Source: Cannabis sativa
Lineage: Eukaryota; Streptophyta; Magnoliopsida; Rosales; Cannabaceae
Direction of reading: 5' to 3'
Assembly: GCF_029168945.1 (NCBI RefSeq)
Contig: NC_083605.1
Span: 31,013,280 to 31,077,279 of the forward strand
Length of the DNA: 64,000 nucleotides
Below, in pieces: positions 58,649 to 64,000 of the stretch. A model generated the notes under the pieces. The model had not been told where the DNA came from. It saw nothing but the letters and a program-made list of their open reading frames with translations, and did not search any database. Made by a program: the position numbers and the translations under genes. How positions within the stretch are numbered: the stretch's first letter is position 1; each line of letters begins with the position of its first letter.

Positions 58649-60689
58649 ACTGGCCTCAGAGTCATGATAATTGATTTGCTTGCAAGAAATTTGGACTTTA
58701 AAACAATTTGTTTGTGTTTTGGATGGTTTCACGTTGTGTTGTGTGTTATATGATGATTGATTGATGTTTGTGAATTTTCATAAAATACAATTGAAATTCT
58801 GTTTCTGGAATTATTTTTGTTGGATAGTATGGAAAAAATTAAGCAATTTACTTTTTTACAGAACTCAATTTCGATTTAATTTGAATTAGTTATGATTTTT
58901 TGAAGTTTCAAAAAATATTAGGGAGATGCAACTAACCTACGCGCGCGGATGAGGGGTAACCCTCGGACAGCACGCGTTCAGACAGCTGCTCGACCGAGTT
59001 TTTGTCTGAAACTCGTCCCTGCGCGCGCGGAACAGGCTACATGCAACCTCCTGCGCTGAGGGACCTCGGCCATGCACCTCCCCATACGCGCGCGGGCAGT
59101 ATGCACAGTATACTGTCCGTACAGCTTGCAATTTTTTCATTTTTCTTCGATTTTTCATGCTATTTCATGGAATTAACTTCCGATTTTTTGTGTAGTTTTG
59201 TATTTAGATTTTTATTTTTCAATTTTCAAATTTAATATCAGAAATAAATTAATTTGAATTTTTTTTTTAAATTAATCTTAGATATTAGTGTAATTTGAAT
59301 TTGAAAACAAGTAAAAATCTATCTTTTTGTTTGATTTTTTATCTTATTTTTAAATTTGATTATATTTTATCTTATTTTTTAAATTTAAGGTCAGATATTA
59401 AATTTTTAAATTAAATATTTTTTTTAAACAATTTGACATTATTTAAATTTAAAATAAGAATCATGATATTTTGAATAGAAATAAGATATTTTGCTAACTT
59501 TTAAATTTTTTTATTTTATTTATTTAAATTAAATTATAAAATTTGAAAAAGATATTTATTTATTTATTTAATATTTAATTTATAAAATAACAATTTTTGT
59601 TTTTTTTAAAAAAAAAAATAGTTAGCAAAATTTTTTTTTGAAATGATATTTAGGTTAGTTGAAACCTAATTTTTCAAAATTGTAGGTTTAATTTTAAATA
59701 TTATTTATTTTCGAAAAATATTTTTTTTATTTAATTATTTTTTTTTCGAAATTTAATTATTTAAAATTAAATAAATCCTACATCCAACTATCCAGTTAAC
59801 CTTGTTGCAGGAGTATGTGTTTTAGCTTATGTGTAAGTTTTATAAAACCTATTATTGCTTGATCTAAATTTTCATGGCTAACTTGTTGACAGATCCAATG
59901 ATCTGATTTTAACCCATGGTTCAATTGTCAATAGGTCATGTAAATAATTTGTAACAGGTAAATTTTACAATCTTCTTTCATCTGTGTATGACCTAGCAAC
60001 ATGATAGGATCCATCCAAATGTGTGCCTGTGTGAGCCTATATTTTTAATTTATTATATAGATGCATATAGGTTGTTGCTAAATAAAATGTCACACCATGA
60101 TAGATTTTATTTAGGTCCATTTAGGTTTTAAACCTATTCAATTAATAACAGTTATTTATTTTAAGGTTAAATTCCTCTCTTTTGGGCCTTGTGTGAGAGT
60201 TGGGGGCCAATAGAAGTGGTACGACATACTGAACCCAGCTCTCCCTCACATGAACTACCCCAATTGTGAAAGCCTATTTGCCTGATTTGAATAACTGTGC
60301 TAGGTTAATTAAATTAGTTTAACCTAATAAAATTGATTAGCAACATAATTAACTTTTAAAATATATGAAATTTATTTTCATTTTAATATTTTAAAGTTAA
60401 TTTTTAAGAAAAACACTCTTAGTTTTAGATATTATTTCTAGACAAACGATTTGTATTTTTCTTGTATTTAATTAAATAAAGAATTTTAACTAACTAGATT
60501 CTTTCTGAAGCTTATTTAATTAAATATTCCTATTTAAGTTATAAATTAGTTATATTAACTGATTTTTCTTATCTAACTTAAATTTGAATATTTTTTAAAT
60601 TCAAAATTAAGTTGAGGAATTCTAGGCATTAGTTATTAAAGATTCTTAAGATATTTTTTAAGTTAGTTTTAAACTTAAAATGGAATATT
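58649..60689 (+). other. C0 interior, first part (non-coding)
   Basis: Primer site TGGCCTCAGAG at 58651-58661, then a GC-rich palindromic cassette (about 58930-59115, with several GCGCGCG runs), then AT-rich sequence colinear with C4 29140-30960. No coding motif. Interrupted at ATT (60687-60689) by CACTA2. Confidence 0.85.
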
Positions 60690-62584
60690 CACTACTAGAA
60701 AAATGGGTTTTAGTGATACACATTGAGTGACTCTAAAATCATTTAGTGACACTTCACCGCGCGTCACTAATGAGGGTGACTGGAAAGACAATTTTTAGTG
60801 ACACTTCACGCGTGTCACTTAACCCTTTTACAGTCACTCACTGCGCGTCACTATAGGCATTTAAAGTCAAATTTTGTCAGACTGAAAAAGTAATAGCTAC
60901 ACACAAAAAGTGTCACTATATCTTTTTTTTCTTTTATTTTATTCTTCATTATTATTTTTAGAGGTATAGTGACACACAAAAAGTGCCACTATATTAAATA
61001 TTTTTCTAAAAAAAATAATATAATTTTCTCAAAATAATTTTTTTAATTTTTTTTAGAAAATTAATAATTTTTTTTAATTAGGAAAACAATATCATATTTT
61101 TATATTTTTTATTTAATTTTATAATTTTATTTTTAGAAAATTAATAATATTTCATTTTTTTAGTTTAAATTATATATTATAAATTTATAATAATAATTTA
61201 ATTATAGATAATAAAATAATTAATGATATCATTTAATTACTATATACCAAACTTAATATGTTTAAATTTAGCTTTATATAAGAACCTATATAATAAAAAT
61301 ATAACAAAATACATACAGAACCAAAAAAAACACTTAGATAAAAAATTTATAAACATAGACATAAACATCTAAAATTCCTAATCTTTAAAGAAAAAAAATA
61401 CAAAAATTAATAACACAAAAACCTAAATACAGATTTAAGTAATAAAATGTCTTAAACTTAACAAAAAATTTATACATCAAAAATCAAATTATAAAACCAG
61501 ATCTTAAACATAGAAAGGCAATATGATATTGTAATAATTTCTCCTCCATCACTTCACTTCCTTGAATTTAGTCCTAATCATCACACTAATATAAAAATCA
61601 AAACCACAATGTCAGATATATAAACAAAATCCATAAATCTTACTGTCAACCAGTCCCATAAACTCATAAATCTTTAAAAAAAAATATACAAAATATTTAA
61701 TCTGACTATGTTCGTTGATGATGATGGCTCTTGGACGATGGTAACCTGTCGTTGGGGAAGAAGACCGGACACGGAGGTTCGCGTGAAGCTCGGGCCGAGA
61801 ACCAGAGGGAGAGAATGAACCGTCACGTCCGAAGTCATCCTCCGTCGATAGATGCAAACGAATAGGCTGAGGTCTGCGATTGGCCACTGGTCACCGTTCG
61901 GGTTTCTGCGAGCACTAGGGTGGCCATCGTGGCCTGGCAGTGTCGTCGTGCAAGGGAAGAGAAAGATTTTTTGGGGTAGAAGAGGGTTGTTGATGGCTAG
62001 AGCCAGCTGTGGCTTTCCATCGCTGCACCAGAAAAACAGGGGGAGACGGAGAGATAGAGATCGGGAGGACGAGACAGAGAGAGGAAATTTAAAGTTTGTT
62101 TGTAAGAAAAAGTTAAGTGGGAAGAGAATTAGGGTTTCAACACATTCATTTTATACCATATTTATTTTTTTTAATTTTATTCTTTTTTTATTTCCTTTAA
62201 TAAATAAATTAATAGAAAAAAAAAACCTATAGCTAGAATACCGTGCGTGTCCAGCCCATTTAATTAGTACATGTCCTTTATTTTTTTGTTATTTGTTTTT
62301 AATTTTATATTGAGTCTTTAGTGACATACATTGTGTGATTCTAAATACTTTTAGAGTTGTACAATACGCGTCACTATATATTTATATTTTTAAAAAATAA
62401 ATAGATAAATAAATAAGCTTTTAGTGACACTCCAAAGTTTTAGTGACCCGCATTATGAAACATAATGTAAATTTTTTACTGTCACGCAATGCGTGTCACT
62501 AAATATTGGTTAAAACATTTAGTCACACACACTTTTTGTGCGTGTCACTAAATTGTGTCACTAAATGTGTAAATTGTAGTAGTG
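60690..62584. mobile_element. CACTA2: small non-autonomous CACTA element
   Basis: 1895 bp, CACTACTAGAAAAATGGG at the left and GTAGTAGTG at the right, flanked by ATT (60687-60689 and 62585-62587). Subterminal repeats TTTAGTGACAC and their complements cluster in the outer 300 bp of both ends (for example 60706-60860 and 62420-62575), where transposase would bind. No transposase gene. The middle contains a GC-richer block (61710-62110). Confidence 0.93.
61710..62110. other. GC-richer internal block of CACTA2
   Basis: Stands out from the AT-rich surroundings. On the reverse strand a CT-rich leader (62110 to about 62030) leads towards an ATG at 61887 and a Ser/Arg/Pro-rich frame of 91 codons; a 126-codon frame lies on the other strand. 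It could be a captured piece of a host gene's first exon and leader, or part of a lost CACTA gene. I do not recognise the product. Confidence 0.4.
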
Positions 62585-62587
62585 ATT

Positions 62588-64000
62588 TTTCAAATTAAGT
62601 GGTTACAACTTAATTTTTGATATTTAATTAAATTTAAATTTAAAAATATTTAAGTTCTAGATTTTTTTCTATAACAATTTAAATTAGATATTTTTTCAAA
62701 TTTTTATGGAAAAGATACTTAGTTGAAATAAGATATTTTCTAGATAGTTATTTCTAGACTACTTATTATTTCTAATATTAAATAGGAAAATATTATACAT
62801 TGTGAAATTAATTATTTAAATAATTAATTTTGGTACAATTTAAGGTAAGTATATTTTTTCCTAGTATTAAACTAGAAATTAATAATTAAGCCTTCTCTAC
62901 ACTTAATTATTTATTTCTTGAATTTAATACATTTAATTAAATTGAAAAATTAAATATCTAAGTTGATTTTCATCATGATACTTAAATATTTCTTTGTTTC
63001 ATGACACATTTAAATAGAAAATTATTTTCAGTTGAAATTTATTTTTTCAACTTAAATTTAAATAATTTTCAAAATATATTTTCTTTATTTTATTAATCAA
63101 TTTCGAAATTGCATTTAATTATGCAAGATGATTTTGAATTTATCTTGAAAAATAGATTAAGTTGTAAATTAATTATTTATTTTAATTAATTCTTGGACCA
63201 ACTTAAATCAATGATTTTTTTCATTTAATGATTAATTTAAAATAAATGAATTAAAGTATATTATTAGAAATTGAATTAATTAGTCAAAGAAAAATCTAGA
63301 TATGTGATATTTTTGCTTGAAGTATTTTTTCTAAGTAATTATTATTTAAGTATTTCGAAAATAGTAAAGTTTTATACTTGCTTTTTCAAAATACAATAAA
63401 TAAATTCTCATGAAAATTTAAATTTGAGTTGCAAATTAATTTAAATTAATACAACTTAAATAATTTTCTTAATATTTATATATAAAAATTACTACTAAGA
63501 TGGAAATAATTCAATTTATTTCAATCACCATCTAAGTATAATTTTATAAACATTAAATTAAATTCTAATTAGAATTTTAATTCTAAATTCGATATTTAAT
63601 GAATATATTTTATTACAAATAATAAAGAAAATACATTTTAAATAATGAGCTTTATTATTATTATTAAGATATTCGATCTCCATTGTTGGTTTTACATAGC
63701 TTTTGTTTTAGTGAGTAATTCTCCCTAATGGAGGAACGTTCATTAGCAAGTTAGTACCGTTTAATATCGAAAGATAAGTAGCTTTGTAAGTGTTTTATAT
63801 GGTATGGATCACCCTAATGGTGGCGACTGTATTTGACTTACAAAATATGAAACAATGGTAGAAGCTCATAAGATAGAATAGCCTTGACTCTCGCCTAAAC
63901 GGGACAACGCTGGATTCCAATCTTGATCGAATAAAAGGTTCCTAGAATGTTTAACATTTTAGACGATGTGACAACTCTATTCAATGGATGGTAGCTTTGA
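62588..64000 (+). other. C0 interior, second part (to window end)
   Basis: Resumes after CACTA2, colinear with C4 30965-32300 and C1 21530-23040. Contains the CTAAT hairpins at 63719-63735 and 63809-63823 and a TCTCGCCTAAACGGGA hairpin near 63890. No coding motif. The element continues past the window. Confidence 0.88.

Larger units (their letters stand above)
2692..64000 (+). mobile_element. C0: outermost copia-type LARD, 3' end beyond window
   Basis: The element starts with TGTTGGGTTTTATGCCC at 2692. Its 5' LTR is 2692-3191 plus 57288-58648 (about 1.86 kb after removing G1), followed by a primer-binding site at 58651 and a non-coding interior that reaches the window end. It is the oldest layer here: G1 sits in its LTR and a small CACTA in its interior. 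LTR, primer site and interior match C4 and C1 throughout. No gag or pol was found in the visible interior, so it is a LARD, probably mobilised by proteins of an autonomous Angela-like relative. Confidence 0.9.

Noticed and set aside
1..64000. Host genes, tRNA or rRNA genes, CRISPR arrays
   Set aside because: Nothing in the window supports any of these; the tRNA-like strings found are retrotransposon primer-binding sites.

Overview
This is plant nuclear DNA, most likely from a large-genome dicot; I cannot name the species. The window is AT-rich and I recognise no ordinary host gene in it. Apart from a 100-N gap and about 114 bp beside it, the window reads as transposable elements inserted into one another. 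Six insertions can be closed by matching target-site duplications (TSDs), and a seventh (CACTA1) by a short candidate duplication.

Layout. Bases 1-2477 are the reverse-strand interior of a non-coding copia-type element (C5), followed by a 100-N gap. At 2692 an element of the same family (C0) begins; it runs off the window at 64000. Its 5' LTR is split by a Ty3/gypsy Tekay-type element, G1 (3192-57282, TSD GCTAT). G1 carries two independent insertions. C1 (6948-41954, TSD GCTTT) lies inside the gag zinc knuckle. G2 (42427-51908, reverse orientation, Tat lineage, TSD CAACC) lies just after the protease. C1 has C2 in its 5' LTR (7265-17758, TSD GTTAT) and a one-ended CACTA DNA transposon, CACTA1 (26840-41135), in its 3' LTR. 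CACTA1 in turn holds C4 (27086-37337, TSD TTAGG). A second, small CACTA element (60690-62584, TSD ATT) sits in the C0 interior. The deepest chain is C0 > G1 > C1 > CACTA1 > C4, five levels.

Content. C0, C1, C2, C4 and C5 form one family of large retrotransposon derivatives (LARDs): LTRs of about 1.9-2.1 kb, a copia/Angela-style polypurine tract and about 6.3-6.5 kb of mostly non-coding interior. Only C2 keeps a recognisable Angela-like gag. G1 has all Tekay domains but carries stops, frameshifts and a lost integrase glutamate. G2 has lost the end of gag and the protease, yet its RT-RNaseH-integrase is nearly open. On the opposite strand G2 carries an apparently intact, intron-containing gene. 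CACTA1 keeps a spliced TNP1-like/ULP1-protease gene but has lost most of TNP2 and its right end.

Sequence quality. About 1-19500 carries dense errors, concentrated at CAG, CTG and CCGG, that are absent from the sister copies at 20-58 kb. Together with a 26-G run and a 100-N gap this suggests unpolished long-read consensus. Frameshifts in that part should not be read as biology.

Most unusual items: the spliced antisense gene in G2, a set of hairpins in the LARD interior that share the loop CTAAT on different stems, and a hypervariable GC-rich palindromic cassette between primer site and interior in otherwise similar LARD leaders.
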